A stretch of 64,000 bases of DNA, taken from contig NZ_CP093442.1 in assembly GCF_022814725.1 (NCBI RefSeq), positions 1,302,001 to 1,366,000 on the forward strand, read 5' to 3'. The position numbers were made by a program, and so were the translations under genes. The stretch's first letter is position 1, and each line of letters begins with the position of its first letter. The notes under the pieces were generated by a model. It saw nothing but the letters and a program-made list of their open reading frames with translations, was not told the DNA's origin and searched no databases. Origin of the DNA: Bdellovibrio reynosensis. Lineage in GTDB: Bacteria; Bdellovibrionota; Bdellovibrionia; Bdellovibrionales; Bdellovibrionaceae. Shown piece after piece: positions 1 through 9,454 of this stretch.

Positions 1-137
1 GTCACTGGATCTGGTGTCACAGTTTGGCTTGAATTGGGGACTTCTAGATTTTTCGCCGGTACAAAAGAATTGCCGCAGGCTGAAAGAGAAAGGCCTAAGG
101 CAAAACTTAAAAGTACTCGCATTTTAGAACTTCGCAT
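1..137 (-). CDS. Lipoprotein, 5' part only (runs off the left edge)
   Basis: The minus strand opens with ATG after a good ribosome site (GGAGG seven bases upstream). It encodes MRSSKMRVLLSF, then a hydrophobic stretch ending in the lipobox LSAC, so Cys22 should be lipidated by signal peptidase II. The residues after the Cys are polar and low-complexity (Asn, Pro, Thr, Ser), as in a linker. Only 45 codons are visible, so function cannot be assigned. It lies downstream of the SNF2 gene on the same strand. The opposite strand is also open here, but it has no start in the window and the signal peptide makes the minus strand far more convincing. Confidence 0.75.
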   Translation of the reverse strand, partial: MRSSKMRVLLSFALGLSLSACGNSFVPAKNLEVPNSSQTVTPDPV

Positions 138-242
138 TGATGTTCCTCCATGGGAGTACTCTAGGTAAAAAAGGTTTTAATAGAAGGCTTTTGCCCCATT
201 CTCTGGCCCTAAGATGGGAAAGTTTTTGCGCTAACTAAAGGA

Positions 243-3200
243 TCATTTCAATCCAAGCAAAAGATCAAAGTCTTCCTTAGTTAAAGCTCCACTGCCCGGT
301 CCAATCTCTGATTCCTTTTCTGGGGTAGCAAAAAGAGATTTAAACTTTGAATCTTTGCGATTCTTTAGAAGCTCAATTTTTTCTTCTAAGGATTCATGCA
401 TGATGTAGCGGAAAACCTGTACGGCTTTGTTCTGACCAATGCGGTGGGCACGGTCGGTGGCTTGATTTTCGACGGAAGGATTCCACCACGGTTCTAAATG
501 GAATACGTAGCTGGCTTTGGTCAAATTCAAACCGACCCCGCCCGTTTTTAAAGTCATAACTAAAACAGCGCCACCTTCCACTTTATTAAAGTCGGATAAA
601 ACTTTTTGACGCTGTTTTGTTGGCACCCCGCCATGCAAAACAAAGACAGGGATATTTGCGGCTTTCAGGATTTTTTCGGTGTGCTCTAAAGTTTGTAAGA
701 ACTGTGTAAATACCAAGGCACTTTCACCAGAAGAAACAATTTCTTCTAACGAATCCATCAGCGCCTCTAACTTCGGCGGCACCTTATCGTAACGAATATT
801 CGGAAGATTCGCGGGATCCGAACATGCCTGACGAAGACGCAACAAGGCTGTTAGCATTTGCAACTGCACTGCCGTTTCCCCTTGGGTCAGAAGACTGTCC
901 TGAACTTTTTGGTTATAAGCCAGGGCAATATCGCGATAAATTTCTTTTTGCTGTTCTTCAAAAGCAATACTGACTTTCGTTTCTTGCTTTTCAGGCAACT
1001 GATCTAAGATTTCTTTTTTCGTGCGACGTAAAAGCAACGGCTTAATCTTAAGTTTAAGATCTTCAATTTCTTCACGGCTTACGATATCGGTATTCACAAA
1101 TTGACGACGGAAGTCTTCGATTTTTCCTAAACTGCCTGGAACTAAAAGATCCACTAGTGAATAGAATTCGCCATAATGGTTTTCCATCGGTGTACCAGTT
1201 AAACAGATTTTAAACTGCGCTTTTAATGAACGCGCAGAACTGGTGCGTTTTGTCGTAATGTTTTTTAGGTTTTGCGCTTCATCGAAAATCAGAATCTGCC
1301 ACTGGTATTGTGACAAGAAGGCTTCATTTTCCATCAGCAACCCGTAGGTAGTGATCACTACAAGTTCTTCTTTAAGTTCTAAGCGGCGGCCCAGCTTATC
1401 CATGTCTTTACTTGAAAACACGGTTAAAGGAATTTCCGGAGTGAATTTTTCCACTTCCGTTTGCCAGTTAAAGATTAATGATGAAGGCACCACAATAAGA
1501 ACCTGACGAAGTTCTTTTTTAGCGCGCAAGCTTTCTAAGAAAGTTAAAGTTTGAAGGGTTTTACCTAAACCCATATCATCAGCTAACAAAGCACCCAGTT
1601 TTAAGTTATACAAATCCTGAAGCCACTGGAAGCCTTCGGCCTGATAGGGCTTTAAGTCTGCCTTGATGGTCTTTGGAACTTGAATAGTTCTTTCTGATTT
1701 TCCAAGCTGATCATAGAAATCACAAAGTTTCTTCCATTCTTCATCACCACGGATGCCGTAGCCAGAAGAACGCAAAGCCAAAAGTTCAAGAACTTGGTGG
1801 CGTGGCAGATGATAAATCTTTTCAGCCCCAAATTTTTGACTGCTTTCCTTTTTTCCTTTTTGCAGTTTACGCCAGAAATTTTCTAAACGGCGTAACGATG
1901 GCATTTGTTTACGAGGAACGACGTAAAGCTTGCCCTCATGTTCAATGACTCCACCGCTACCGAAGCTGCCCATTTCTTGCGGGTCAATTTCTTGACCTTT
2001 CAGGAAGAATCTTGGATTGAGCTCAAACCAGTTGAAATGCCCCTGAGTCATATTGCTTTGCAAATTGAAGTCGACTTGGAAGTCCTCATCACTGAGTTCC
2101 TGCAAAGCTTGACCTTTAAAGAAGATTTGGAAATTTTCCGTCAACAAACCTTGCATCATCTCTAGGGTTTCATGAACAAGATTGACGTCTTCACCCTTAG
2201 AACGTGGCAAATGGAACATGCCAGAGATCAACATCCCGTCATTTTCAACATCCCCGGTCCACATTTTTGACAGCAGACTTGTGCGGGATTTTTTGAAAGC
2301 TTCACCACCCGTGGATAGCGCCAAGTATTTTAAAATCTCATAAAGCAGTCTGAATTCACGCTCGACAACGCCTTTTAAATTCACTTCCCCTTGTTCAGAA
2401 TAAAACGATTCACTGCTGCTTAAGCTTTCCAAAGTTTTTGAAATGAATTCTTCAAAATGAGTGAGTACCGATTTCGAACACAGTTCACTTAAAGACATAT
2501 CGCGGGCTAACACCACGCCCGTGCCACTGACTAAAAGCTTTTGCAGTTTTTCTTGAAGCAATGGGAAAATATCTTTCTTATCCACGATGCGGCCATCAGT
2601 CAGGGAGCCATCAAAATGATAAGACAGGGTTTCTAGGAAAAGGTATTGCAGAATACCCAAGTGCTTTAATAATTTTAAATCCCAATCCCGCTTTCCACGG
2701 GCCCGGGACGCAACGTCTTTAGCGTCACTATTTAAAAGAAATGGTAGTCCGTCGCTAAGAGTTCTCAAGAATAACACCGTGCGTGGAGTCCATCCTCGGC
2801 GGACCAAATCTTTTTGGCCCATGATACGCGCACGATGAGCGATGTAGAATAAACCCGTCTCTTCCAGATTCAAGTCCGTTTGACTTAACTGAGCTTCAAG
2901 GGTCACTGATTCGCCCGTAATTTTCACCGGGATGGTCCGAGCACGTAAATGCTTTAATAAAGATTTCGCTTCAATCTCGCCTTCCACTCTTAACGTCGGT
3001 GTTTCACCACGCTCTAAATGGATCGATCCAAAATCAGGGGAGATCTTATTCAAGACTGTTTCAAGCTCTTTCCATTCACGCTGCCATGGATGAACAATCA
3101 AAGTGCCGGAAGCTGGATCAAAAGCAAAAGAATCAAAGAAAGTGTAATCACGCTTGGCAGAGTTAATTAGTTTTAACTCGGTAATAAGCTCGCGCTTTTC

Positions 3201-4238
3201 GACAAACTCCACCCGCCATTCAAATTCAGAGGCTGCATCAAAGGAAATGTTTTTAACTAACAGCGCCCCTTCGCGGGAATGCTTTGACTGAATATATAGT
3301 GGCAAACGACCTTGGCGAACTTGGGTCGCAATATTTGCAAGCAGACCTTGCATAATAAGCTCAAGCTCTCGGATATTCTGACTGACAAAAAGATTTCCTA
3401 CCTGAGAAGTCAGTGGCCATTGCGAGAACAATGAGTTTTGCGTCTTAGCTTGCGGCAATAAGTGGCGAGGTACACTTTTATGAAGTGGATGACGAAGAAT
3501 TTCTTTCGCGCTGATCTGACTGCCGTCGCTGAAATTATAGCGCACAAGACTGACCAGACGGTTTTGTTCATTCACTTCGTTAAAGTAGTGCTCCGAATAA
3601 GCAGACAGTTTTCTGCGAAACACCTCAGGCATATTCCACAAAAGTGGCGAAAGGGCTTCCTGCTCTTTTGCAACTTCTTGAAGTTTGTATTGCCCTAAAG
3701 ATTCGGTGAAAAGCGACGTCAAAGACTCCCCACCCAAAAGTGGATGATCTTCTAAAAACAAACTGATGGATTCAAGTTCGCAAGGCTTTTCAGCGGGAGC
3801 CGTATTACTGCCTTGATGACTGGAACTAAGAAAGAGCGGCCCTTTCAGATCTTCAGCCAGCTCTTTCATTAAACTTGCATCACCAAGCTCACGCAAAGTA
3901 AGCCCGCGCCACACCAAAGTGAATGCTGCCCACTGGTGGCGACAAGCTTCCGGAGTGAAAGCTGAAGTCTTGCAATTTTCACAGTAAAAGTGAACAGCTC
4001 CGCCCTCTTCCACTTCAAAAGCTCTAACATTCAGATTTTTTTTAAGTTGGGGATCAAGCAGCGTAACTTTAAGCTGCAAAGCTTCGCCTTCGCCGGAAGT
4101 CTTCTCGTAAGTTTGAAATGCGCCATCTTCAAGAAGGTTTAATCCTTCCGCAAAAGCGTTTCGTTCTCCCAACGGCACCACCTCATCGGGTTCGCGAAGG
4201 TGGGAGATATTTAATAGCGTCAAAGGCGCAAAAAACAC
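243..4238 (-). CDS. SWIM zinc-finger, SNF2-family DNA helicase/ATPase
   Basis: This 1331-aa protein is a bacterial SNF2/HepA-type ATPase that would remodel or translocate along DNA in the cytoplasm. Near the N-terminus a CxxC...CxH cluster (Cys86, Cys89, Cys99, His101) fits a SWIM zinc finger. A long middle region matches the SNF2-associated part of these proteins. The ATPase begins near residue 870, with Walker A DDMGLGKT at about 886, DEAQ at about 985, the motif III-like LTGTPMEN, and the second RecA lobe with DRAHRIGQ near 1265. Length and order are typical of the bacterial SWIM-SNF2 family. The start is GTG, supported by AGGAAG seven bases upstream. It is transcribed alone. The substrate is unknown. 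Confidence 0.93.
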   Translation of the reverse strand: MFFAPLTLLNISHLREPDEVVPLGERNAFAEGLNLLEDGAFQTYEKTSGEGEALQLKVTLLDPQLKKNLNVRAFEVEEGGAVHFYCENCKTSAFTPEACRHQWAAFTLVWRGLTLRELGDASLMKELAEDLKGPLFLSSSHQGSNTAPAEKPCELESISLFLEDHPLLGGESLTSLFTESLGQYKLQEVAKEQEALSPLLWNMPEVFRRKLSAYSEHYFNEVNEQNRLVSLVRYNFSDGSQISAKEILRHPLHKSVPRHLLPQAKTQNSLFSQWPLTSQVGNLFVSQNIRELELIMQGLLANIATQVRQGRLPLYIQSKHSREGALLVKNISFDAASEFEWRVEFVEKRELITELKLINSAKRDYTFFDSFAFDPASGTLIVHPWQREWKELETVLNKISPDFGSIHLERGETPTLRVEGEIEAKSLLKHLRARTIPVKITGESVTLEAQLSQTDLNLEETGLFYIAHRARIMGQKDLVRRGWTPRTVLFLRTLSDGLPFLLNSDAKDVASRARGKRDWDLKLLKHLGILQYLFLETLSYHFDGSLTDGRIVDKKDIFPLLQEKLQKLLVSGTGVVLARDMSLSELCSKSVLTHFEEFISKTLESLSSSESFYSEQGEVNLKGVVEREFRLLYEILKYLALSTGGEAFKKSRTSLLSKMWTGDVENDGMLISGMFHLPRSKGEDVNLVHETLEMMQGLLTENFQIFFKGQALQELSDEDFQVDFNLQSNMTQGHFNWFELNPRFFLKGQEIDPQEMGSFGSGGVIEHEGKLYVVPRKQMPSLRRLENFWRKLQKGKKESSQKFGAEKIYHLPRHQVLELLALRSSGYGIRGDEEWKKLCDFYDQLGKSERTIQVPKTIKADLKPYQAEGFQWLQDLYNLKLGALLADDMGLGKTLQTLTFLESLRAKKELRQVLIVVPSSLIFNWQTEVEKFTPEIPLTVFSSKDMDKLGRRLELKEELVVITTYGLLMENEAFLSQYQWQILIFDEAQNLKNITTKRTSSARSLKAQFKICLTGTPMENHYGEFYSLVDLLVPGSLGKIEDFRRQFVNTDIVSREEIEDLKLKIKPLLLRRTKKEILDQLPEKQETKVSIAFEEQQKEIYRDIALAYNQKVQDSLLTQGETAVQLQMLTALLRLRQACSDPANLPNIRYDKVPPKLEALMDSLEEIVSSGESALVFTQFLQTLEHTEKILKAANIPVFVLHGGVPTKQRQKVLSDFNKVEGGAVLVMTLKTGGVGLNLTKASYVFHLEPWWNPSVENQATDRAHRIGQNKAVQVFRYIMHESLEEKIELLKNRKDSKFKSLFATPEKESEIGPGSGALTKEDFDLLLGLK

Positions 4239-4480
4239 TAAAACTTCCTAGGCTATGCTTTAAAAGGGCATCCGGTAGAATCCCGCAGAATCCCATGAAA
4301 GTCACGAACAGAACTGGGGCGAAATGGGCAAATAAATAAGAATTTCCTTATGAGTCTTGTTGACTTTAAAGAAGACGAAGGTCTTAAGAAATTCGAGTAG
4401 GTTCACAAAACATATTTCAAAAGTCTTAATTTCGCCTGGCAACCCTTCAGTTTCCGCTGTGAAGGCGCAATATAAGGCCT

Positions 4481-5191
4481 ATGCCAAACTTCAATTATCA
4501 AATCGTTCAATTACACCATGTTTGTGAAACCCAAAAAGACCTGGTCAACCAAATCTATGAGATGTGGACAGAGACATTTGATCAAGTTTTAACCGAAGCC
4601 GGAGCGACTCTGGATCATGGAGATTTTTTTAGATCCCATTCTGCGGGCGTATTGTTGTTTAGGGAAGAAGTCATCGGCTTTAACCTATTCACGACCTTCG
4701 ATATGCAGCTAGCTGCTCATCGAAATCACCATTATTTTAAAGAACTAGATCAAACCCTTTTCCAGTGCCCTGCGGGGAAACTGAGGAAAGTGATGACTAT
4801 GGAATACTTCACTGTATCGCCGAAATGGCGCCGTCAGTGCCAAGAGGTTAATTGGGGTGAAATCCTAGCGGGCCTTGGACTTAACTACTTTGATAACTCC
4901 AACGTTCATTTAGGCCTAGGAACCCCCAGGGTTGACGTAAAAGTCGATCAGATGTGCAAACGCCTGGGTGCCAGCGTCGCGGGCCATATCGAAAAAATGA
5001 ACTATAAATGCGCCGTTGTTCTTTTTGATAAGAAAGATGAAAGAAAATTCCAAGATCCTTTGACCCATCACTGGGTTAGTAAACTTTGGAACAAGTACCA
5101 CGACCGCAAAGAAGAAAAAAAGATTTCTCCGTTAGCAGCTGTGCATGAAATAGCCATTCCTACACTTGCGCCAAGTTTTGCTCACGCCTAA
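4481..5191 (+). CDS. GNAT / FeeM-like N-acyltransferase-type protein
   Basis: This 236-aa cytoplasmic protein has no signal peptide. The stretch from about 105 to 175 resembles the acyl-CoA-binding core of GNAT and acyl-homoserine-lactone/FeeM-type synthases. A strand ends in the SPKWRR pattern (compare the SPxxRR motif A), followed by a helix and another strand. FeeM-type enzymes join acyl-ACP to amino acids to make lipids or signals; whether that holds here is inference. Lysine-rich residues 180-215 may be a membrane- or nucleic-acid-facing tail. It is a single gene followed by a strong terminator. The ATG has no clear Shine-Dalgarno. Confidence 0.5.
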   Translation: MPNFNYQIVQLHHVCETQKDLVNQIYEMWTETFDQVLTEAGATLDHGDFFRSHSAGVLLFREEVIGFNLFTTFDMQLAAHRNHHYFKELDQTLFQCPAGKLRKVMTMEYFTVSPKWRRQCQEVNWGEILAGLGLNYFDNSNVHLGLGTPRVDVKVDQMCKRLGASVAGHIEKMNYKCAVVLFDKKDERKFQDPLTHHWVSKLWNKYHDRKEEKKISPLAAVHEIAIPTLAPSFAHA

Positions 5192-5225
5192 ATAAAATAA
5201 ATTCAGAAATTCTCACTCTAAAGTC

Positions 5226-5271
5226 GGGCCATTACTTAAAACTTGTTAAGGAACTGGCCCGGTTTTTTTTG
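5226..5271 (+). terminator. Rho-independent terminator
   Basis: A seven-base GC-rich stem (CGGGCCA / TGGCCCG) is followed by eight T residues. It lies 35 bases after the GNAT-like gene and ends that unit. Confidence 0.9.
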
Positions 5272-5315
5272 AACTCTCTTGTTTCGCTTACACTTAGATA
5301 CAAAGGGAGGCTTTT

Positions 5316-5822
5316 ATGAATACCATCCTTCGCGGAATCTGGGCCAGTGTTATGGCTACAGGTTCGATGACTCTGACCTTGTTTGGATATTTTAAAAAAC
5401 TTCCATTTTTACAGAAGGCACCACTTCCACCCGCTTTATTAAGTGAAGATGTGGTGGCTAAAACAGGAATTTCAAAATTTCTAAATTCGCAGAAACAACA
5501 ACAGGTCACAATGGTTTCCCATTTTGGTTATGGGGCTGCGGCCGGAGTTGTCTATGCATTTCTAGCTGAAAAAATTCCTGGTTCCAATCCTTTAGTAAAA
5601 GGTGCTGCGTTTGGTTTGGCCGTATGGGCTGCAAGTTATTATGGATTAATTCCAGGCTTGGGACTTGCTTCTGCCGGCGCACGCATGACTAAACAACGAA
5701 ATTTAATGATGGCTGTGAGCCACGTCGTATGGGGCTCTAGCCTTGCTTTTGCTGAACAAGAACTTCGCCATCGCGGAAAAGATATGCTGGATGGTCGACA
5801 ACATCCGCTGCGAGCGCATTAA
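5316..5822 (+). CDS. DUF1440-like inner-membrane protein (YagU type)
   Basis: This 168-aa membrane protein has an N-terminal hydrophobic segment (residues 5-25), a central pair of small-residue-rich helices (about 75-90 and 97-125, many Gly and Ala) and a C-terminal helix near 130-145, ending in a basic tail. The pattern resembles the DUF1440/YagU family of small inner-membrane proteins of poorly defined function. AGGGAGG lies seven bases before the ATG. The next gene starts 14 bases after its stop with its own GGAGG, so the two are probably co-transcribed. Confidence 0.55.
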   Translation: MNTILRGIWASVMATGSMTLTLFGYFKKLPFLQKAPLPPALLSEDVVAKTGISKFLNSQKQQQVTMVSHFGYGAAAGVVYAFLAEKIPGSNPLVKGAAFGLAVWAASYYGLIPGLGLASAGARMTKQRNLMMAVSHVVWGSSLAFAEQELRHRGKDMLDGRQHPLRAH

Positions 5823-5836
5823 TTTAGGAGGATGCC

Positions 5837-6391
5837 ATGACACCAGAAAGAGATCACACACCAATTCCTGACTTCACTCAACCTACCAAGGGAGAGCCCC
5901 AAGAAAACAGCTATGATGAAAATGAAATTCTGAATGACCAGGATGTGACCCGCAAACTGAATCCCCATCGCGACGATGAAAACTTGGGCGCTAAGTCATT
6001 ATCTTACGAATCTTTGGAAGACGAACCAGGGGATTTCATGCGCGGCGAAGTGGACGTCAAAGAACAGATGGACCGAGCCGCTGATGCCATGGAGTCTTCA
6101 ATCTTTGGTTATCAAAATCAATCCACGGAAGACAGTCCTCGCACAGAAATAGGTGCGTCCTTCCAACATACTCCTGGCGGAATTGAGGAAGTCGAACAAA
6201 AAACAGATGAGTGGCTTGCGACCCACAGCAAACCCCGAAATCGCCATTCGCGTGACAGAGAAAATCTTGACCGCAGTAATGAACACACTGGGGAACCTGG
6301 TGGAGAAACGGGAGCCTACACCGATATTGGCGCAGGCCGATCCGGAGTCACCCGCAAAGTAAACCCTGATCAAAAAAACCATTTACGCTAG
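5837..6391 (+). CDS. Hydrophilic, probably disordered protein with repeated VTRK-NP motif
   Basis: This 184-aa protein is very acidic and polar, with no hydrophobic core, signal or recognised domain. One motif appears twice: VTRKLNP at residues 37-43 and VTRKVNP at 170-176, both followed by Asp/His-rich residues, which suggests a short binding element at each end of a flexible chain. Such proteins are often stress-related or act as tethers, but nothing here proves that. TAGGAGG precedes the ATG. It probably forms an operon with the DUF1440-like gene and ends at a terminator. Confidence 0.75.
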   Translation: MTPERDHTPIPDFTQPTKGEPQENSYDENEILNDQDVTRKLNPHRDDENLGAKSLSYESLEDEPGDFMRGEVDVKEQMDRAADAMESSIFGYQNQSTEDSPRTEIGASFQHTPGGIEEVEQKTDEWLATHSKPRNRHSRDRENLDRSNEHTGEPGGETGAYTDIGAGRSGVTRKVNPDQKNHLR

Positions 6392-6406
6392 AAATAGCCG
6401 AACTAA

Positions 6407-6440
6407 TGTTGGAGTCTCGGGGCTCCAACATTTCCATTTT
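6407..6440 (+). terminator. Hairpin terminator
   Basis: A perfect eight-base stem (TGTTGGAG / CTCCAACA) with an eight-base loop is followed by the T-rich TTTCCATTTT. It closes the two-gene unit before it. Confidence 0.75.
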
Positions 6441-6481
6441 GTATTTTGACACCGAAATCCTGCTAAATTAAACCTTGTTTC

Positions 6482-7225
6482 ATGCCAACTCCTTTGTCCC
6501 CAACTGACTTATTAATCGACGTCTTGTCCTCCTCGTCTCTGTCTAAGGCACAGGGGCAGGCCTGTTATTTGATTAATAAAGAAGGACGAATTTTAACTTG
6601 GAATGAACCAGCGACTGAACTTTTTGGGTACGAATCAAAAGACATCCTAGGCAAAGACGAAGGAATTTTGTTCGTCAAAAGTGTCTCTGGCACTTTAGAA
6701 TATCCAAGCTATGACAGTCAGGGCTGGCGCTTGCGAGAAGATGCAACTTTTTTCTGGGCTCAAGAAAATAGTTACCCCATTCTAGGTAAGAACGGCGAAA
6801 TTGAATTCTATCTCAAGGTCGTCCACGACATTTCTGAAGAAAGAATCTTAGAGCAAAATTTAAAGAAATGGATAGCCACCTACGAAAAGGCGGATTGGGG
6901 CGTTTGTATTTCCCCAGGGATGTCCATGTTAATGGGAGAAATGAATCCCAAATATGCCAGCATGCATGGATATACCGTCGAAGAAATGAAAGGCATGCAC
7001 GTTAAGGACTTCGTAGCCCCCGAAGCTGCAGCGATCGCTGCCCAACATACCCAAATGATCTGGTCGAAAAGCCATCACATTTTTGAATGTCTTCATATTC
7101 GAAAAGACGGGTCTCGTTTTCCCGTTCTAGTTGAAGTGGGAGTTGTCAGAGACGACAACCACAACCCAACATATTGTGTCGTTCACGCTCGCGACATTTC
7201 AAATCTTAAGCACAGCTTAAAGTAA
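6482..7225 (+). CDS. Tandem PAS-domain protein without output domain
   Basis: This 247-aa cytoplasmic protein consists of two PAS domains, at about 20-130 and 133-245. Both carry PAS landmarks (GRILTWNEPATELFGY in the first, the YTVEEMKG and RKDGSRFPVLVEVG patterns in the second). Each ends in an S-box/PAC-like strand (VVHDISEER; VVHARDIS). There is no kinase, GGDEF, EAL or HTH segment, so it would sense a ligand or redox state and pass the signal by protein contact. The start ATG has no good Shine-Dalgarno. It is monocistronic. Confidence 0.88.
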   Translation: MPTPLSPTDLLIDVLSSSSLSKAQGQACYLINKEGRILTWNEPATELFGYESKDILGKDEGILFVKSVSGTLEYPSYDSQGWRLREDATFFWAQENSYPILGKNGEIEFYLKVVHDISEERILEQNLKKWIATYEKADWGVCISPGMSMLMGEMNPKYASMHGYTVEEMKGMHVKDFVAPEAAAIAAQHTQMIWSKSHHIFECLHIRKDGSRFPVLVEVGVVRDDNHNPTYCVVHARDISNLKHSLK

Positions 7226-7319
7226 CACTTCTGTATTGCTACAAGCCAGACCTTGGCTTTCTTGAAGTCTTTCTTTTCTATCGCTGAAATTAAATGAAGT
7301 TGTAGAAAAGGAGGGAGCG

Positions 7320-7661
7320 ATGACAAAAAAATTTATTATCGGACTCTTGTGTTTTTGTATGACATTCTTTACCGCGACTTCAAGTCTTGCGGGGTTGGTC
7401 ACTCTTGAAGAAATGCACCAAAGAGCGAGAACCCAAGCACCCCTTCAGCAACGGCTGTTAGAACAGCTTGAGCGCCCTGAAAGTCAAGAGCAGCTTGCGA
7501 AGTTTGGAATCACCAAGGACGAAGCCCGCGCGCGATTAGCTGCCATGAACGAACAAGAACTTAAAGACTTCATTCAGTCTAAAAACTTAAATCAAGCTGG
7601 CGGTGACATAGGCATTGTTACAGTTTTGCTTATCATCATTATTGTGATTCTAATTAGATAG
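7320..7661 (+). CDS. PA2779-family exported small protein
   Basis: This 113-aa protein has an N-terminal signal segment (residues 1-23, cleavage near SLAG), a charged helical centre rich in Glu, Gln and Arg, and a C-terminal membrane anchor made almost only of Ile, Val and Leu ending in Arg. This matches the PA2779 family, which is regularly encoded next to a PA2778-type cysteine peptidase, as it is here eight bases downstream. AAAAGGAGGGAG precedes the ATG. The role of the pair is not established. Confidence 0.82.
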   Translation: MTKKFIIGLLCFCMTFFTATSSLAGLVTLEEMHQRARTQAPLQQRLLEQLERPESQEQLAKFGITKDEARARLAAMNEQELKDFIQSKNLNQAGGDIGIVTVLLIIIIVILIR

Positions 7662-7669
7662 GACATCTT

Positions 7670-8587
7670 GTGCACTTTGTTCGGTATGTTTTACTTGCGG
7701 CATTTTTTCTGTTGCTGTGCAGTTGTATTAGTGCCCCAAAAATGCAATTAAAATCCTATGCTAACAAAGATTGGGACGCGCAAAAAAAACTGGATGTGGA
7801 ATTTGTTCCGCAAAAGAAAAACTTGTGCGGTCCCAGTGTCATAAAAATGGCAGCCGAGATTTACAATCCTCCATTGCCCTTAGCCTCATATCAAAAAATC
7901 AGCTTTCGTGAAAATCTGCAAGGAACTTTTAAGTCCGATGTTTTATCAGCAGCCCGTCGTCTGGATTTAGTTCCTTATAAAGTCAATAGCATCAAAGAAC
8001 TGATCGCCGAAATACACGACGGACACCCTGTTGTCGTCTTTCAAAACCTGGGCTTAAAGTGGATGCCACAGTGGCATTTCGCCCTGGTGGTCGGCTATAA
8101 CCTGGAAAAAAACGTTTTGTATTTACATAGCGGTACCACAGCCTATGAAGAATGGAAGATGGATCACTTCGCCTATTCTTGGCAAGGGGGCGGATCTTGG
8201 GCTTACATCCTTTTACCACCGTCGCAACTTCCCAAAACCGTGACGTTTGATGAAGCCTTAGATAATGCGATGTTGTTTGAGAAAATAAAAAAGCCCACTA
8301 TCGCAAAAACTATTTTTAAATCCATGACCCAGAAGTTCCCAGACCGTTATGAGCCCCACCTGGGCTTAGCAAATTTATATTACAATGAACAGAATCGGCC
8401 CTTGGCTATCATTCAGTCCCAAGAAGCCCTTAACAAAAATCCTTCAGAACCGGCTTTGCTTTTTAATCTCGCGATTCTTTATCACGAAGATGGTCAGTAT
8501 GAAAAAGCCTACGAAATGAAAGATTTAGCTCTTGTGGCAACTCCGGAAGAATTAAAACTTATGTACTTAGAAAAACTCTCTTTTTAA
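7670..8587 (+). CDS. PA2778-family C39-like cysteine peptidase lipoprotein with TPRs
   Basis: This 305-aa protein has a lipoprotein signal (LLCSC, lipidated Cys19), then a C39-type papain-like peptidase domain, then TPR-like helices near 200-300. The probable nucleophile is Cys53 in NLCGPS and the probable catalytic His is His136 in QWHFALVVGY. It starts with GTG eight bases after the PA2779-type gene, so the two are translationally linked. C39-like domains without an ABC exporter usually cleave or bind peptides in the periplasm. The substrate is unknown. Confidence 0.85.
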   Translation: MHFVRYVLLAAFFLLLCSCISAPKMQLKSYANKDWDAQKKLDVEFVPQKKNLCGPSVIKMAAEIYNPPLPLASYQKISFRENLQGTFKSDVLSAARRLDLVPYKVNSIKELIAEIHDGHPVVVFQNLGLKWMPQWHFALVVGYNLEKNVLYLHSGTTAYEEWKMDHFAYSWQGGGSWAYILLPPSQLPKTVTFDEALDNAMLFEKIKKPTIAKTIFKSMTQKFPDRYEPHLGLANLYYNEQNRPLAIIQSQEALNKNPSEPALLFNLAILYHEDGQYEKAYEMKDLALVATPEELKLMYLEKLSF

Positions 8588-8656
8588 AGGCCTTCAGCTT
8601 GACAAGAAGCCACTGCCAAAGCCATGCTTGCCCAGGTTTTGAGGGCTTTTTGTTCA

Positions 8657-9355
8657 ATGGAAATTATTTATAAAGACGATTATTTTTTTGCGATTAATAA
8701 ACCCTCTGGTTTTTTCGTGCATCCTCCGGAGCTATCTCCTTACCCGGTCCCACCAGAAAAAATTTGCCTTTATGTTCTGCGCGATTTACTGAAACAAGAT
8801 GTATTTCCGGTTCACCGTTTGGATGCTCCCACAAGTGGTTTGGTTTTATTCACCATGGATAAACCTGCCACCCGCGAACTGAGCCGTCTTTTTATGGAAA
8901 GAAAAATCAGTAAGTCCTATCTAGCCGTGGCCCGTGGTCACTTACAAACTGAAGGACAAATCGATATTCCGCTTGAAATCGCGGGCTTTGATGACTTGCA
9001 AGAATCCCTGACCCGCTATAGAACCATCAAGCACATTGAACTTCCTTTTGCGGTGGGAAAAAAGTATGCGACTTCACGCTATACAATGGTCGAAGTGAAT
9101 CCAGTTACGGGACGCTGGCACCAGATACGCCGCCACTTTGATCGCATCGCTCATCCTTTGATTGGAGATATCGAACACGGAGATACTTATCACAATCGAT
9201 TCTTTCGGGATGAACTGCAGATCCCGGGACTATGTTTAAAAGCGCAAAGTCTTTCGTTCATTCATCCTTGGACAAATCAGGATATAAAAATTGAAGCGCC
9301 CGCCTGTGAAAAATGGACGAAGCTAGAGAAATTATTTTCTGCGTCTGGTGTTTAA
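8657..9355 (+). CDS. truC: TruC-like tRNA pseudouridine synthase
   Basis: This 232-aa protein of the RluA superfamily lacks an S4 domain. The catalytic loop VHRLDAPTSG carries Asp55. The stretch RHFDRIAHPLIGDIEHGD, with a following NRFFRD, resembles TruC, which makes pseudouridine 65 in some tRNAs, more than the rRNA enzymes. A start eleven codons further upstream is open but has no ribosome site. The chosen ATG follows GAGGG and matches where TruC proteins begin. It is a single gene. A second RluA-type enzyme is encoded near 34.6 kb. Confidence 0.85.
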   Translation: MEIIYKDDYFFAINKPSGFFVHPPELSPYPVPPEKICLYVLRDLLKQDVFPVHRLDAPTSGLVLFTMDKPATRELSRLFMERKISKSYLAVARGHLQTEGQIDIPLEIAGFDDLQESLTRYRTIKHIELPFAVGKKYATSRYTMVEVNPVTGRWHQIRRHFDRIAHPLIGDIEHGDTYHNRFFRDELQIPGLCLKAQSLSFIHPWTNQDIKIEAPACEKWTKLEKLFSASGV

Positions 9356-9454
9356 CATTCTGTTTGTTCGCACTTTTAATCCATGACCATTTTCTAACTT
9401 AAATCCTTAATCATTCTTTGGTCCAATAAGCCATCATGACAAAAGGAGTTGTTA

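Noticed and set aside
1-168. Open plus-strand frame at the left edge
   Set aside because: No start in the window, and the opposite strand has a ribosome site and a lipoprotein signal in the same bases.
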